DNA of 64,000 nucleotides from positions 62,001 to 126,000 of the forward strand of contig MKVK01000046.1 in assembly GCA_001898825.1 (NCBI GenBank), given 5' to 3'. Below the pieces are notes generated by a model. The model did not search any database. It was not told where the DNA came from and saw only the letters and a list, made by a program, of their open reading frames with translations. Numbering within the stretch: the first letter of the stretch is position 1; each line of letters begins with the position of its first letter. The position numbers were made by a program, and so were the translations under genes. Shown here piece by piece: positions 35,621 to 45,205 of this stretch. The DNA is from Magnetospirillum sp. 64-120. Lineage in GTDB: Bacteria; Pseudomonadota; Alphaproteobacteria; Rhodospirillales; Magnetospirillaceae.

Positions 35621-37401
35621 CACTTCGTCTCCGCGCTTTTGGCCCACAGGGCGAACAACTGCCAGCCCTGCAACGGCACCTGATCGGGCTGGCCGAACTT
35701 GTCCCACAGCGCGACGCGGGTGGTGGGCGAATGCCATTGCGGGATGACGTACCAATTCCACAACAACACCCGGTCCAGCGCCCGGCTGGCGGCCACCAGG
35801 CTGGCACGGTCAGGGGCGGCGATCAGCTGTTCCACCAGCCGGTCGACGGCGGGGTTCTTGATGCCGCCGAAGTTACGGCTGCCGCTTTGGTCCGCCGCCT
35901 CGCTGGTCCAGTAAAGGCTTTGTTCGTTGCCCGGCGACAGCGATTGCCCCCAGGACGCGACGATCATGTCGAAATCGAAGCCGCGCACCCGGTTGACGTA
36001 TTGGGTGGGATCGACGGTGCGGACGCTGGCGTCGATGCCAAGGCGCGCCAGATTGTGGGCGAAGGGCAGACTGATGCGTTCGAAAGCCGGCGAGTTCAGC
36101 AGGATTTCAAAGCGGAAAGGCTGGCCCCGCTTGTCCACCAGCTTGCCGCCCACCACGTCCCAGCCGGCCTGTTCCAGCAAGCTCATGGCGCGACGCAGGT
36201 TGGGGCGGATGCCCAGGTCCGGGTCGGTGACCGGCGAGACGAATTCCTGGCTGAACACCTGGGGCGGGACCTGGGCGCGCAAGGGGTCCAGCAATTTCAG
36301 CTCGGCTTGGCCGGGCAATCCTTTGGCTGCCAGTTCCGAATGGTCGAAATAGGAATTGGTCCGCGCATATTGGCCATAGAACAAATTGCGGTTGGCCCAT
36401 TCGAAGTCGAAGGCCAGGGCCAGGGCCTGACGCACCCGGATGTCAGCGAAAAGCGGTCGGCGCAGGTTGAAGGCGAAGCTTTGCATGCCCGACGGCATGC
36501 CGTCGCGGAACTCGTGCAAACTGGCCTTTCCCGTCTTCAATGCCGGCCAGTCGGCATAGGCGGTGGCCCATTTCTTCGATTCGTTCTCGATCCGCAAATC
36601 GTATTCGCCGGCCTTCAGCGCTTCCAGCGCCACGGTGGAATCGCGATAAACGTCGTAACGGATGGTGTCGAAATTATAGCGGCCCTTTTGGGTCGGCAGA
36701 TCCTTGCCCCAGTAATCCTTGACCCGTTCGTACTGGATGTAGCGTCCGGCCTCGAACTTGCCGACGCGATAGGGGCCGCTGCCGAGCGGCGGCACCAGGG
36801 TGGTTTCGTCGAACGCCTTGTCTTGCCAGTAATGTTTGGGCAACACCGGCAACTGGCCCAGGATCAACGGCAGCTCGCGGTTGTCGCCGGGCTTGAAGGT
36901 GAATTTGACCCGGCGCTCGCCCAGCTTTTCGGCGCGTTCCACCCCGGCGTAATAAAAGCGGTAGTGGGGCGCGCCCTTGGTGCGCAGGATGTTGAGGGAA
37001 AAAATAACGTCGTCGGCGGTGATGGGTTTTCCGTCATGCCAGCGGGCCTGGGGCCGCAAGGAAAAGATCACCCACGAGCGGTCGGGCGGTGTTTCGACCG
37101 TTTCGGCGATCAGGCCGTATTCGGAAAACGGCTCGTCGGCCGCTGATTCCATCAAGGTTTCGAAGGGCAGCGACACGCCGTCGGGGCTTTGGCCCTTGGG
37201 GATGAACGGGTTCAGCGAATCGAACGGCCCCATGTCGGCCAGCCGCAATTCGCCGCCCTTGGGGGCCTTGGGGTTCACATAATCGAAATGGCTGAAGCCC
37301 GCCGGATATTTCAGGTCGCCATGCATGGCCAAGCCGTGCTGGGGCTGGGCGAGCGCGGGAAAGGCGCAAAGCAGCAACAGGGCGACAAGGGTTTTCCTCA
37401 T
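35620..37401 (-). CDS. yejA: Extracellular oligopeptide-binding protein YejA
   Basis: The product has 593 residues. It has a signal peptide ([19 protein letters not shown]), then a family-5 solute-binding fold with [19 protein letters not shown], a marker of the YejA subgroup, and [22 protein letters not shown]. It binds peptides in the periplasm and delivers them to YejBEF. The ATG at 37401 overlaps the hisN stop (ATGA), an unusual junction between an amino-acid biosynthesis phosphatase and a transporter. All five genes hisN-yejA-yejB-yejE-yejF form one tightly packed run. Confidence 0.94.
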   Translation of the reverse strand: MRKTLVALLLLCAFPALAQPQHGLAMHGDLKYPAGFSHFDYVNPKAPKGGELRLADMGPFDSLNPFIPKGQSPDGVSLPFETLMESAADEPFSEYGLIAETVETPPDRSWVIFSLRPQARWHDGKPITADDVIFSLNILRTKGAPHYRFYYAGVERAEKLGERRVKFTFKPGDNRELPLILGQLPVLPKHYWQDKAFDETTLVPPLGSGPYRVGKFEAGRYIQYERVKDYWGKDLPTQKGRYNFDTIRYDVYRDSTVALEALKAGEYDLRIENESKKWATAYADWPALKTGKASLHEFRDGMPSGMQSFAFNLRRPLFADIRVRQALALAFDFEWANRNLFYGQYARTNSYFDHSELAAKGLPGQAELKLLDPLRAQVPPQVFSQEFVSPVTDPDLGIRPNLRRAMSLLEQAGWDVVGGKLVDKRGQPFRFEILLNSPAFERISLPFAHNLARLGIDASVRTVDPTQYVNRVRGFDFDMIVASWGQSLSPGNEQSLYWTSEAADQSGSRNFGGIKNPAVDRLVEQLIAAPDRASLVAASRALDRVLLWNWYVIPQWHSPTTRVALWDKFGQPDQVPLQGWQLFALWAKSAETK

Positions 37402-38174
37402 CCCCGCAGCACTTCCAGGGCCAGGGCATGCAGGCGAGCGTCGCCGGCGGCGCAGATGGTGCCGGGGGACGCGATGGTGACCGCGTCGCCGTTCCAGTCG
37501 GTGACGGTGCCGCCGGCCCCTTCGATGACGGGGACCAGGGCACAGTAATCGTAAGGCTTCAGCCCCGCCTCGGCCACCAGATCGACGAAGCCGGTGGCCA
37601 CCAGGGCATAGGCATAGCAATCGCAGCCATAACGCGGCAGCTTGACGCGGGCGGCGATGCGCTCCCATCCCGGCCGGGTGGTGTCGTCGAAATATTCCGG
37701 CCCGGTGGTGTAGGCATAGGCCTTTTCCAGCGCGTCGCAGGGGCGGGTGTGCACGGGTTGGCCATTCAGGGTGGTGGGCAGGCCGCGCCCGCCGATCCAG
37801 CGTTCCTGAATGATGGCCTGGTCGATCAACCCCAGGATGGGACGGCCGTATTCACAAAGCGCGATCAGGGTGCCGAAGCTGGGCTTGCCGGTGATGAACG
37901 CCTTGGTGCCGTCGATGGGGTCCAGAACCCAGACGTAACGGGCGTCGACGTTCTCGCGGCCGTGTTCTTCGCCGAAGATGCCGTGATCGGGGAAGCGCGC
38001 CTTGATCAAGGCCCGCATGGTGGCTTCCACCTCGCGGTCGGCGATGGTCACCGGGCTGGCGTCGTCCTTGTCGTCCACCGCCACCGGGGTGCGGAAATAT
38101 TTGCGGATCACCGGGCGGGCGGCATCGGCCAGTTCGTGGGCCAGGGCGACGAATTCGGCAGGGCAGGCGGTCAT
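37398..38174 (-). CDS. hisN: Histidinol-phosphatase / inositol-monophosphatase family
   Basis: The product has 258 residues. Metal-binding motifs of the IMPase family are visible: GEEHG (68-72) and DPIDGTKAF (85-93), with a later IEGAGG segment. The lack of a conserved inositol signature and the overall pattern fit the HisN-type histidinol-phosphate phosphatase common in alphaproteobacteria, but inositol-phosphate or nucleotide phosphatase activity cannot be ruled out. AGGA lies before the ATG at 38174. It heads the yej operon and diverges from kdsB over a 129-base gap. Confidence 0.85.
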   Translation of the reverse strand: MTACPAEFVALAHELADAARPVIRKYFRTPVAVDDKDDASPVTIADREVEATMRALIKARFPDHGIFGEEHGRENVDARYVWVLDPIDGTKAFITGKPSFGTLIALCEYGRPILGLIDQAIIQERWIGGRGLPTTLNGQPVHTRPCDALEKAYAYTTGPEYFDDTTRPGWERIAARVKLPRYGCDCYAYALVATGFVDLVAEAGLKPYDYCALVPVIEGAGGTVTDWNGDAVTIASPGTICAAGDARLHALALEVLRG

Positions 38175-38303
38175 GGTGTTTCCTGGTCTGGTGTCGGGGC
38201 GAAGTTTGGCCTGAAACGGCGCCCATTGCCAGACCCGTTAAGGTGGTTTCGCGCCTGTCCTGGCCGGTATATGGTGGTTTCCCCCCTTTCGCGGAGCCGG
38301 CCC

Positions 38304-39047
38304 ATGTCCAGTCTGAACCCCGTCGTCGTCATTCCCGCCCGCCTGCCGGCGACGCGCTTGCCGAACAAGCCCCTGGCCGACATCCATGGCGAGCCGATGA
38401 TCGTGCATGTGTGGCGCCGTGCGGTGGCCGCCGGCATCGGGCCGGTGGTGGTGGCCGCCGCCGACCGCGAAATCGCCGAGGCGATCATCGCCCATGGCGG
38501 CACCGCGGTGCTGACCGACCCTGACCATCCTTCGGGGTCGGACCGGGTGTGGGAAGCCTTGGAAAAGATCGACCCGGAACGTCAGTTCGGCGCCGTGGTC
38601 AACGTCCAGGGCGACCTGCCGACCATCGACCCCGCCATCATCCGCGCCGTGTTCGAACCCCTGGACCATGTGGGCGTCGACATTTCCACCCTGGTGGCGG
38701 AAATCAAGGTCGAGGAAGAACGCACCAATCCCAACGTGGTCAAGGCGGTGGTGGGGTTCGCGCCGGGGACCAATGTGGGCCGGGCGCTTTACTTCACCCG
38801 CGCCACCGCGCCGTGGGGGGACGGGCCGCATTACCACCATATCGGCCTTTACGCCTATCGCCGCGACGCGCTGCGCCGTTTCGTCGGGCTGAAGCAGGGC
38901 ATCTTGGAACAACGGGAAAAGCTGGAACAGTTGCGCGCCCTGGAAAACGGCATGCGCATCGACTGCGCCTTGGTTGACACCGTTCCGCTGGGTGTCGATA
39001 CTCCCGCCGATCTTGACCGTGCCCGCGACATGTTGAAGCCACGATGA
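38304..39047 (+). CDS. kdsB: 3-deoxy-manno-octulosonate cytidylyltransferase
   Basis: The product has 247 residues. The N-terminal nucleotide-binding motif [23 protein letters not shown] is the CMP-KDO synthetase type (quoted here in overlapping family sense). Further family blocks are [25 protein letters not shown] and the C-terminal [19 protein letters not shown]. It activates KDO with CTP for lipopolysaccharide core synthesis. GGAG lies seven bases before the ATG at 38304. A much longer open frame upstream has no similarity in that part. The stop overlaps the pheA ATG. Confidence 0.95.
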   Translation: MSSLNPVVVIPARLPATRLPNKPLADIHGEPMIVHVWRRAVAAGIGPVVVAAADREIAEAIIAHGGTAVLTDPDHPSGSDRVWEALEKIDPERQFGAVVNVQGDLPTIDPAIIRAVFEPLDHVGVDISTLVAEIKVEEERTNPNVVKAVVGFAPGTNVGRALYFTRATAPWGDGPHYHHIGLYAYRRDALRRFVGLKQGILEQREKLEQLRALENGMRIDCALVDTVPLGVDTPADLDRARDMLKPR

Positions 39048-39916
39048 CCACGCAACCCGCCGATCCCAACAATTCCATCGCCTTCCAGGGGCTGCCCGGG
39101 GCCTATTCGCACAAGGCTTGCCGCGCCGCCTTTCCGGCCATGAGCCCGCTGCCCTCGGCCACCTTCGAGGACGCCTTCGCCGCCGTGCGCGAAGGGCGCG
39201 CCCGTTATGCGATGATTCCCATCGACAACACCCTGGCCGGCCGTGTCGCCGACGTCCACCACCTGCTGCCTTATTCGGGCCTGCATATCGTCGGCGAGCA
39301 TTTCGAACGCATCAACCACCATCTTCTGGCCCCCCAGGGGGCGACGCTCGACACCATCAAGGTGGTGGAAAGCCATGTCCACGCCTTGGGCCAGTGCCGC
39401 AACCTGATCCGCCAGTTGGGGCTGACGGTGATCGTCGGCGCCGACACCGCCGGCGCCGCCGCCGATCTGGCCAAGTCGGGCGATGTCACCAAGGCGGCCA
39501 TCGCCTCGGAACTGGCGGCCGAGATTTACGGCCTGCAATCGCTGAAATCCAATATCGAAGACGCCGAGCACAACACCACCCGTTTCGTGGTGCTGGCCCG
39601 CGACGCGGTGGACCCCAATCCCAACGGCAACAACGTCACCACCTTCGTCTTCCGGGTGCGCAACGTACCCGCCGCGCTGTACAAGGCATTGGGCGGCTTC
39701 GCCACCAACGGCGTCAACATCACCAAGCTGGAAAGCTATCTGGTGGGCGGCGGCTTCGTCGCCGCCCAGTTCTATGTGGACGTGGAAGGCCACCCGGCCC
39801 AGCGCAACCTGCGTCTGGCGTTGGAGGAACTGGAATTCTTCAGCCACGAAGTGCGCATCGTCGGCGTCTATCCGGCGCATCCGGCGCGGGCCAGCTTCAA
39901 CGGGCCGGGGGAATAG
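39044..39916 (+). CDS. pheA: Prephenate dehydratase
   Basis: The product has 290 residues. The periplasmic-binding-like catalytic domain has [13 protein letters not shown] and [20 protein letters not shown]. The catalytic TRF motif is in [13 protein letters not shown]-terminal ACT domain (about 200-285) has [20 protein letters not shown], in which the usual ESRP reads ESYL. It converts prephenate to phenylpyruvate and should be feedback-inhibited by phenylalanine through the ACT domain. No chorismate mutase domain is fused. The ATG overlaps the kdsB stop. The last 20 bases overlap the convergent patatin gene. Confidence 0.95.
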   Translation: MTTQPADPNNSIAFQGLPGAYSHKACRAAFPAMSPLPSATFEDAFAAVREGRARYAMIPIDNTLAGRVADVHHLLPYSGLHIVGEHFERINHHLLAPQGATLDTIKVVESHVHALGQCRNLIRQLGLTVIVGADTAGAAADLAKSGDVTKAAIASELAAEIYGLQSLKSNIEDAEHNTTRFVVLARDAVDPNPNGNNVTTFVFRVRNVPAALYKALGGFATNGVNITKLESYLVGGGFVAAQFYVDVEGHPAQRNLRLALEELEFFSHEVRIVGVYPAHPARASFNGPGE

Positions 39917-41015
39917 GCTTTTTCCAAGGCTGTTCCGCCAGCCAGGTTGCTGCTGTACGGCGGCCCAGGTCGCGCAGATAGACCAGGAAGTCCCATTCGG
40001 TGTTGAACTTGGACGACGCGGTCAGGGCGCGGAATTCCGCGTCGGCGCCGATGACGTGCAGGTTTAGCCGCCGATAGGTGTCCTCGCCGATCTCGCCCTG
40101 GTCGATCAGGGCGTTGATGCGGGCCAGGCTTTCCAGCCCGTGGGTCAGGCTGGCGTTGAAGACGATCTCGTTCATGCGGTTCAGGATGTCGCGGGCGTTG
40201 CGGGGCGTCCCCTTGCGTTCCGGCGGGTTGACGGGCACCACCAGCAGATGCTTGGCTTCATTGCCGTGCAGCAGGGGCAGCAGCGGCGGGTTGCAGGCAT
40301 AGCCGCCATCCCAATGGGGCACCTTGTCGATTTCCACCGCCTGGAACAAAAACGGCAGGCAGGCCGAGGCCAGCACCGAATCGGCGCTGATTTCGCGGGT
40401 GGAAAAGATGCGGGCCTGACCGGTTTCCACGTTGGTGGCGGCCACATGCACGGCGACGCGGCGCTGACGGCGCAAGGCGTCGAAGTCCACATGACGTTCC
40501 AACACCTCGCGCAGCGGGTTCAGTCCCAGGGGATTGGTCTGGTAAGGCGACAGGAACTGACGAGCCACGTCCATCAAGGCCAGCCAGGGCGAGCGGTCCA
40601 GGCTCCAGCCGCCGTCCAGGCGGTCCAGCCAGGACCGGCGGAACGGCGACAGCCGCCCGGCATCGGCGATGGCGCGCCAGAAGTCTTCCAGCAATTGCCG
40701 GGCCCGAGCGGGGCCGCCGCTGGTCAGCCCATGGGCCAGCAGCACCGCGTTCATCGCCCCGGCCGAGGTGCCGGAAACGGCGGCGACGCGGATGTCGGGC
40801 TGTTGCAGCAGGACATCCAGCACCCCCCAGGTGAAGGCGCCATGGGCGCCGCCGCCCTGCAGGGCCAGGGCGACCACGTGCTCACGCTCGGCTTCCGGTT
40901 CGGGCGACGCTGATTTCGCGACGTCGGCAAGCGGTTCCGGCATGGGGGACTGTTGGGGTGGTTCAGGGCGGCGCAGCCAGCGCGGCAACAAGGTTCTGGC
41001 ATTGGGCAAAGGCAT
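39897..41015 (-). CDS. Patatin-like phospholipase
   Basis: The product has 372 residues. The glycine-rich oxyanion loop QGGGAHGAF (53-61), nucleophile motif SGTSAG (Ser84) and catalytic WDGG (Asp236) are all in the order of the patatin family, so a Ser-Asp dyad lipid acyl hydrolase is expected. A basic, proline-rich N-terminus of about 45 residues precedes the domain. No signal peptide is evident, so a cytoplasmic or membrane-surface location is likely. The natural substrate is unknown. GAGGTG lies six bases before the ATG. It lies 68 bases after the TetR gene on the same strand, and its 3-prime end overlaps pheA by 20 bases. Confidence 0.87.
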   Translation of the reverse strand: MPLPNARTLLPRWLRRPEPPQQSPMPEPLADVAKSASPEPEAEREHVVALALQGGGAHGAFTWGVLDVLLQQPDIRVAAVSGTSAGAMNAVLLAHGLTSGGPARARQLLEDFWRAIADAGRLSPFRRSWLDRLDGGWSLDRSPWLALMDVARQFLSPYQTNPLGLNPLREVLERHVDFDALRRQRRVAVHVAATNVETGQARIFSTREISADSVLASACLPFLFQAVEIDKVPHWDGGYACNPPLLPLLHGNEAKHLLVVPVNPPERKGTPRNARDILNRMNEIVFNASLTHGLESLARINALIDQGEIGEDTYRRLNLHVIGADAEFRALTASSKFNTEWDFLVYLRDLGRRTAATWLAEQPWKKPIPPAR

Positions 41016-41083
41016 GGCGGCACCTCATGCTGCAATGCACAATATCGGATGTGCGAGGTGCCGGTTCAAGAGACGTTTTGACG

Positions 41084-41704
41084 TCAAACCTTGGGCGCGA
41101 AGGCTTTCAGCGCGAAATTCACCGCGGTTTCGATGGTTGCTTCGGTGCTGAAATGCGGGTTGGGCGGCAGGTTGATCATCACCCGGTGGAAGCATTCGCC
41201 GCGCAGCATGCTGACGAAGGCGTCCACGGCCCGGCGGGTGTCGTCGAAATCCAGCAGGCCGCGCCGCTTCAGGTCGTCGAAGACGTCGCACAGGCGTTGC
41301 TTGCCGCGCAATGGCCCGGCCTCGTACCAGGTCTTGGCCAGTTCGGGATGGCGTGCCGCCTCGGCGATGACGATGCGGTAGATGCCCATGACTTCGGGCG
41401 ACAGGAACAGCGCCATCAGACGGTGGGCGATGGCGGTCAGGATGGTGCGCGCATCCGACGAAACCGGCAGGGACAAAGACGACAGGCCTTCCGCCTGATC
41501 GTCGCAACGGCGACAGATGATGGCGCCGAACAGATCGTCCTTGCTGGCGAAATGGGCGTAGATGGTGGCCTTGGACACGCCGGCGCGGGTGGCGACTTCA
41601 TCGACGCTGGTGCTGGCGTAGCCGCTTTCCAAAAAGCAGCGTTGGGCGGCGTCCAGCATGGCGGTCCGTTTGGCGGCGGAACGGGGGCTAAGGGGCTTTT
41701 CCAT
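41084..41704 (-). CDS. TetR/AcrR family transcriptional regulator
   Basis: The product has 206 residues. The N-terminal helix-turn-helix reads ILDAAQRCFLESGY-like then VATRAGVSKATIYAHFASKDDLF, the classic TetR DNA-binding region (about residues 10-55). The ligand-binding C-terminal domain is of the AcrR/DUF type with SMLRGECFHRVMI. The ligand is unknown. I use ATG 41704, because the alternative GTG at 41710 falls inside a perfect inverted repeat that is probably the regulator's own operator. It is followed by the patatin-like lipase, its likely target gene. Confidence 0.88.
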   Translation of the reverse strand: MEKPLSPRSAAKRTAMLDAAQRCFLESGYASTSVDEVATRAGVSKATIYAHFASKDDLFGAIICRRCDDQAEGLSSLSLPVSSDARTILTAIAHRLMALFLSPEVMGIYRIVIAEAARHPELAKTWYEAGPLRGKQRLCDVFDDLKRRGLLDFDDTRRAVDAFVSMLRGECFHRVMINLPPNPHFSTEATIETAVNFALKAFAPKV

Positions 41705-41708
41705 ACCC

Positions 41709-41736
41709 ACAAACTAAACCAACCAGTTTAGTTTGT
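41709..41736. promoter_or_regulatory. TetR operator (11-bp perfect inverted repeat)
   Basis: ACAAACTAAAC (41709-41719) and GTTTAGTTTGT (41726-41736) form a perfect inverted repeat with a six-base spacer. It ends five bases before the ATG of the TetR gene on the minus strand. Size and position are those of a TetR-type autoregulatory operator. Confidence 0.78.
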
Positions 41737-41761
41737 GAAGCGTTTCAGGCATTCCCTTTGT

Positions 41762-44700
41762 TCAACCCACCATCTCCATCAGCGCATCATCCAGCAAGGC
41801 GGGATCGATTTCGCGCAAAGCCGGGCCGTCCGTCCACACCAGGGCACAACGGATTTTATGGTGCGGATAGATGCAGGCCAGGGCCAGCCGATAGGCCGCC
41901 ATCTGCCGCACATAGATGTCGGGAATGGGGTCGGTGGCGGCCGGCGGGTTGCGGTTGGTCTTGTAGTCCACCACCAGCACCTCGGTGTCGGTGACCACCA
42001 GACGGTCCACTTGGCCGGAAATGGCCCGGCCTTCGCCGATCAGCCCGACGATGGGCACTTCCGCCTGACTGGCCGGCGTGAACAGCGGCGCGAAGCCAGG
42101 GTGGTCCAGGATGTCGCTGACCTCGTTGGCCACCGCCAGGGACTGGGCGGTATCCAGCCCGCCGTTGGCCTTCAGGAAGCGGATGGCTGCCTGGGCGCGT
42201 TTGTCGCGGGGCAATGCGGGCAGGATCTGCAGCAATTTGTGGATCAGCTTACCACGCCGGAAGCGGGCCAGTCCGTCGCCGCCGCCCAGGGGCGAGCGCA
42301 CGGTCGGCTCCTCGCCCTCGGGCCGCGACGGCGCCAGCGGGCGCGGTGGCGACGGCTCGTCGGGGGCGGGCTGCTTGGCCCACAGGGGCAAGGCGATGTG
42401 CGGGTGGCTTTCCGCCGCGAAGGTCTTTTCCTCGACGTCCCTTTGCTGCGGGCAGGACAGGCGCAGCACGGTCGTCTCTTCGGTTTCGGCCTGGCTTTCC
42501 AGGAAGGGATCGGACGTTTCGGCGGCGATTCCTTCCAGTCCGGCCTTGATCAGGTTGTACCAGCAGGCGGCAGGGGGCGCCTTCAGGGTCTCCCAGCCGC
42601 AGACGTAAAGCCGGTCCTCGGCCCGGGTCATGGCGACATACAGCAGGCGGCGATATTCCTGCTCGCGCCCGATCTTCTTGGCGTCGCGCGCGGCGACGGC
42701 GACGCTGTCGGCCATCTCGGCCTTGGGCGGCCACAACAGGATTTCGTCCTCGGGGGGGCCTGACCACAGCAGGCGCGGGCCTTGGGTCGGCATCTGCAAC
42801 GTGTCGGGCATGAAGACGATGGGAGCCTGCAAGCCCTTGGACCCGTGCACGGTCATGATGCGCACCGCGTCGCCGCCACCTTGTTCCAGGTCGCGCTTGA
42901 TCTCGGTGCCGCCGCTTTCCAGCCAGTGCAGGAAGCCCTGCAGCGACGGCGGATGGGCGCGTTCAAAGGCCATGGTCAGGTTGACGAACTCGTCCAGCGG
43001 GTCTTCGGCTTCCGGCCCCAGCCGGGCCAGAACGGCGCGCTTGCCGCCCATGGGGCCCAGAACCTGGGCGAACAGGGCGTAAGGGGGCAGGTGGTCGACG
43101 AGATTCAGCAGCCGGGACAGATAATCCTCGGCCCGGCCGAAGGCGGGTTCGGCCCCGGCCTGTCGTTTCAAGGTCTCCCACAAACTGGCGGTGCCGCGAT
43201 TCCACGCCAGGCGGAACAGTTCGTCCTCGGTCAGGCCGACAAAGGGGCCCTTCAGCACAGTCGCCAGGGTCAAATCGTCCTCGGGCAGCAGCAGGAAACT
43301 GCCCAAGGCCATCAAATCCATCACCGCCATCTGTTCGGTCAGCACCATGCGGTCGGCGCCGGCGACGGGGACGCGCAATTCCTTCAGTTCGCGCACCAGA
43401 TCCTCGACGAAGCCGCCGCGCCGGCGCAGCAGAACCAGCACGTCGCCGGCGCGGATGGGGCGGTTCTGGCTGTCCAGCCTTTCCGTGTCGATCAGGGCAC
43501 GGATGCGCCGCGCCACCAGGCGGGCCAGACGGGCGCGCGGCGAATCGCCACGCAGCCGTTCCACCGGGGGCTTCCAGGCGGGGATTTCGTCGGCGGGGCG
43601 CGGCTTGACCGGCGGCCACAACTCGACCAGTCCGGCCTGGCCCATGCGGGCGGCCAGATGCTGGGGGGCGGGATCGTCATGGGTGACGCCGTCGCGGCCC
43701 GGCCCCGCCCCGGCGAACACCGCGTCCACCGCGTCCAGCACGGCGCGGGTGGATCGGAACGACAGGTTCAGCGGAATTTCCCGCCACAGGCGCTCGGCGT
43801 CGCGGGCGGCTTGGGCGAAGCGTTGCCGCATGTCCTTGAACGCTTCCGGGTCGGCACGCTGGAAGGAATAGATGCTTTGCTTGACGTCGCCGACGGCGAA
43901 AATGGTGCGCAGCACGTCGCGCGCCCCCAGGCCTGCGAAGAATTCCTCGCACAACGCCACCACCACTGCCCATTGGTCGGGATTGGTGTCCTGGGCTTCG
44001 TCGATCAACACATGGTCAATGCCGCCATCCAGCTTGTACAGCACCCAAGGGGCGACGCCGGGGCGGCCCAAAAGTTCGCGGGCCGCCAGGATCAGGTCGT
44101 CGTAATCCATCAGGGCGCGGGCCTGCTTGGCGCGGTCGTAAGTCGCCAGCAGCGCGTGGCCCAGGCGCAAAAGCGCCGCCGTGCACTCGGCCACTTGCGC
44201 TGCGCGCAGGCGGTCGGCCACCCGCATCAGCCGCTCGGCCTCGGTGGCCAGGGCGGCTTCCAGCCAGGGGTGGGCGTCGCGCAAGCCGTTGGTCACCAGT
44301 TTGGCCCGGGGCTCGCCCTTGGCGGTCAGCACCGACAGGCAATAGTCGTCGAAACCGGCGACGCGGTCCGTCGGCGCCGCCAGCCAGGCGGCCAGCCGTT
44401 CGCCGGCTTTCTGGTCGGTCTTGGCCCCATTCAGCAAGATGGGCACCGCTTGGCGCAAGGTGTCGGCGGCGAAGGATTGGTCCCGGCAGGCGTGTTCCAG
44501 GATGGTTTGCGGGCTGTCGTCGGGCGCCAGCTCCAGTCGGGCGCGGGCGGCGGCGATAGCGCCGTCGACACCGTCTTCGCGCTCGAGCAGACGTTTCAAG
44601 CGGCCGCGATCGCCGGCCAACTCGGCCATCAGATCGGGAAAGGCGGTTTCGTGGACCTGACGGGTGACGACGTCCAGGGCTTGACCCAGATGGGAATCGA

Positions 44701-45205
44701 CGCCGTCACGGGCCGCGGACAGCACCTGTTCCTTGGCCGCGTCCAGCAATTCGCCGGCATCGCGGTCGTCCATCACCTGGAAGTGCGGCGCCAGCCCCGC
44801 TTCCAGCGGGAAGCGGCGCAGCAGCGATTGGCAAAAGGCATGGATGGTTTCGATGCGCATGCCGCCGGGGCTGTCCAGCACCAGGGCGAACAGGCGCCGG
44901 GCCCGCAATTCCTCGGGCGGTTTCGGCGGGCGGCCCAGCAACTCGTCCAAGGACGTGGCCAGGGCGACGTCGTCGGCAATGGCCCATTCGGCCAGCTTGG
45001 CGTTGATGCGGTTGCTCATCTCGGCCGCGGCGGCCTTGGTGAAAGTCAGGCACAGCAATTTGTGCGGCGCGTTGCCGGCCAGCAGCAGGTTCAGCACCCG
45101 GTCGGTCAGCACCTTGGTCTTGCCGGTCCCCGCCGACGCCGCCACCCAGACGGATGCGGCGGGATCGGCGGCCATTTGCTGACGATGGCTGGCTTCGGCG
45201 ATCAT
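41762..45205 (-). CDS. addA: Double-strand break repair helicase-nuclease AddA
   Basis: The product has 1147 residues. Walker A is ASAGTGKT (about 23-30) and motif II LIDEAQDTNPDQW lies near residue 400. UvrD-type motifs include VMIMTVHGSKGLQAPIVF-like IMTVHGSKGL and RRLLYVAMTRAEDRLYV. A C-terminal RecB-like nuclease has HKLLQ, GQVDRLVV and VVDYKTNR. With AddB it processes double-strand ends and is the alphaproteobacterial counterpart of RecBCD. The start at ATG 45205 overlaps the addB stop (ATGA); an in-frame extension of ten Gly/Arg-rich residues is rejected. Confidence 0.95.
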   Translation of the reverse strand: MIAEASHRQQMAADPAASVWVAASAGTGKTKVLTDRVLNLLLAGNAPHKLLCLTFTKAAAAEMSNRINAKLAEWAIADDVALATSLDELLGRPPKPPEELRARRLFALVLDSPGGMRIETIHAFCQSLLRRFPLEAGLAPHFQVMDDRDAGELLDAAKEQVLSAARDGVDSHLGQALDVVTRQVHETAFPDLMAELAGDRGRLKRLLEREDGVDGAIAAARARLELAPDDSPQTILEHACRDQSFAADTLRQAVPILLNGAKTDQKAGERLAAWLAAPTDRVAGFDDYCLSVLTAKGEPRAKLVTNGLRDAHPWLEAALATEAERLMRVADRLRAAQVAECTAALLRLGHALLATYDRAKQARALMDYDDLILAARELLGRPGVAPWVLYKLDGGIDHVLIDEAQDTNPDQWAVVVALCEEFFAGLGARDVLRTIFAVGDVKQSIYSFQRADPEAFKDMRQRFAQAARDAERLWREIPLNLSFRSTRAVLDAVDAVFAGAGPGRDGVTHDDPAPQHLAARMGQAGLVELWPPVKPRPADEIPAWKPPVERLRGDSPRARLARLVARRIRALIDTERLDSQNRPIRAGDVLVLLRRRGGFVEDLVRELKELRVPVAGADRMVLTEQMAVMDLMALGSFLLLPEDDLTLATVLKGPFVGLTEDELFRLAWNRGTASLWETLKRQAGAEPAFGRAEDYLSRLLNLVDHLPPYALFAQVLGPMGGKRAVLARLGPEAEDPLDEFVNLTMAFERAHPPSLQGFLHWLESGGTEIKRDLEQGGGDAVRIMTVHGSKGLQAPIVFMPDTLQMPTQGPRLLWSGPPEDEILLWPPKAEMADSVAVAARDAKKIGREQEYRRLLYVAMTRAEDRLYVCGWETLKAPPAACWYNLIKAGLEGIAAETSDPFLESQAETEETTVLRLSCPQQRDVEEKTFAAESHPHIALPLWAKQPAPDEPSPPRPLAPSRPEGEEPTVRSPLGGGDGLARFRRGKLIHKLLQILPALPRDKRAQAAIRFLKANGGLDTAQSLAVANEVSDILDHPGFAPLFTPASQAEVPIVGLIGEGRAISGQVDRLVVTDTEVLVVDYKTNRNPPAATDPIPDIYVRQMAAYRLALACIYPHHKIRCALVWTDGPALREIDPALLDDALMEMVG

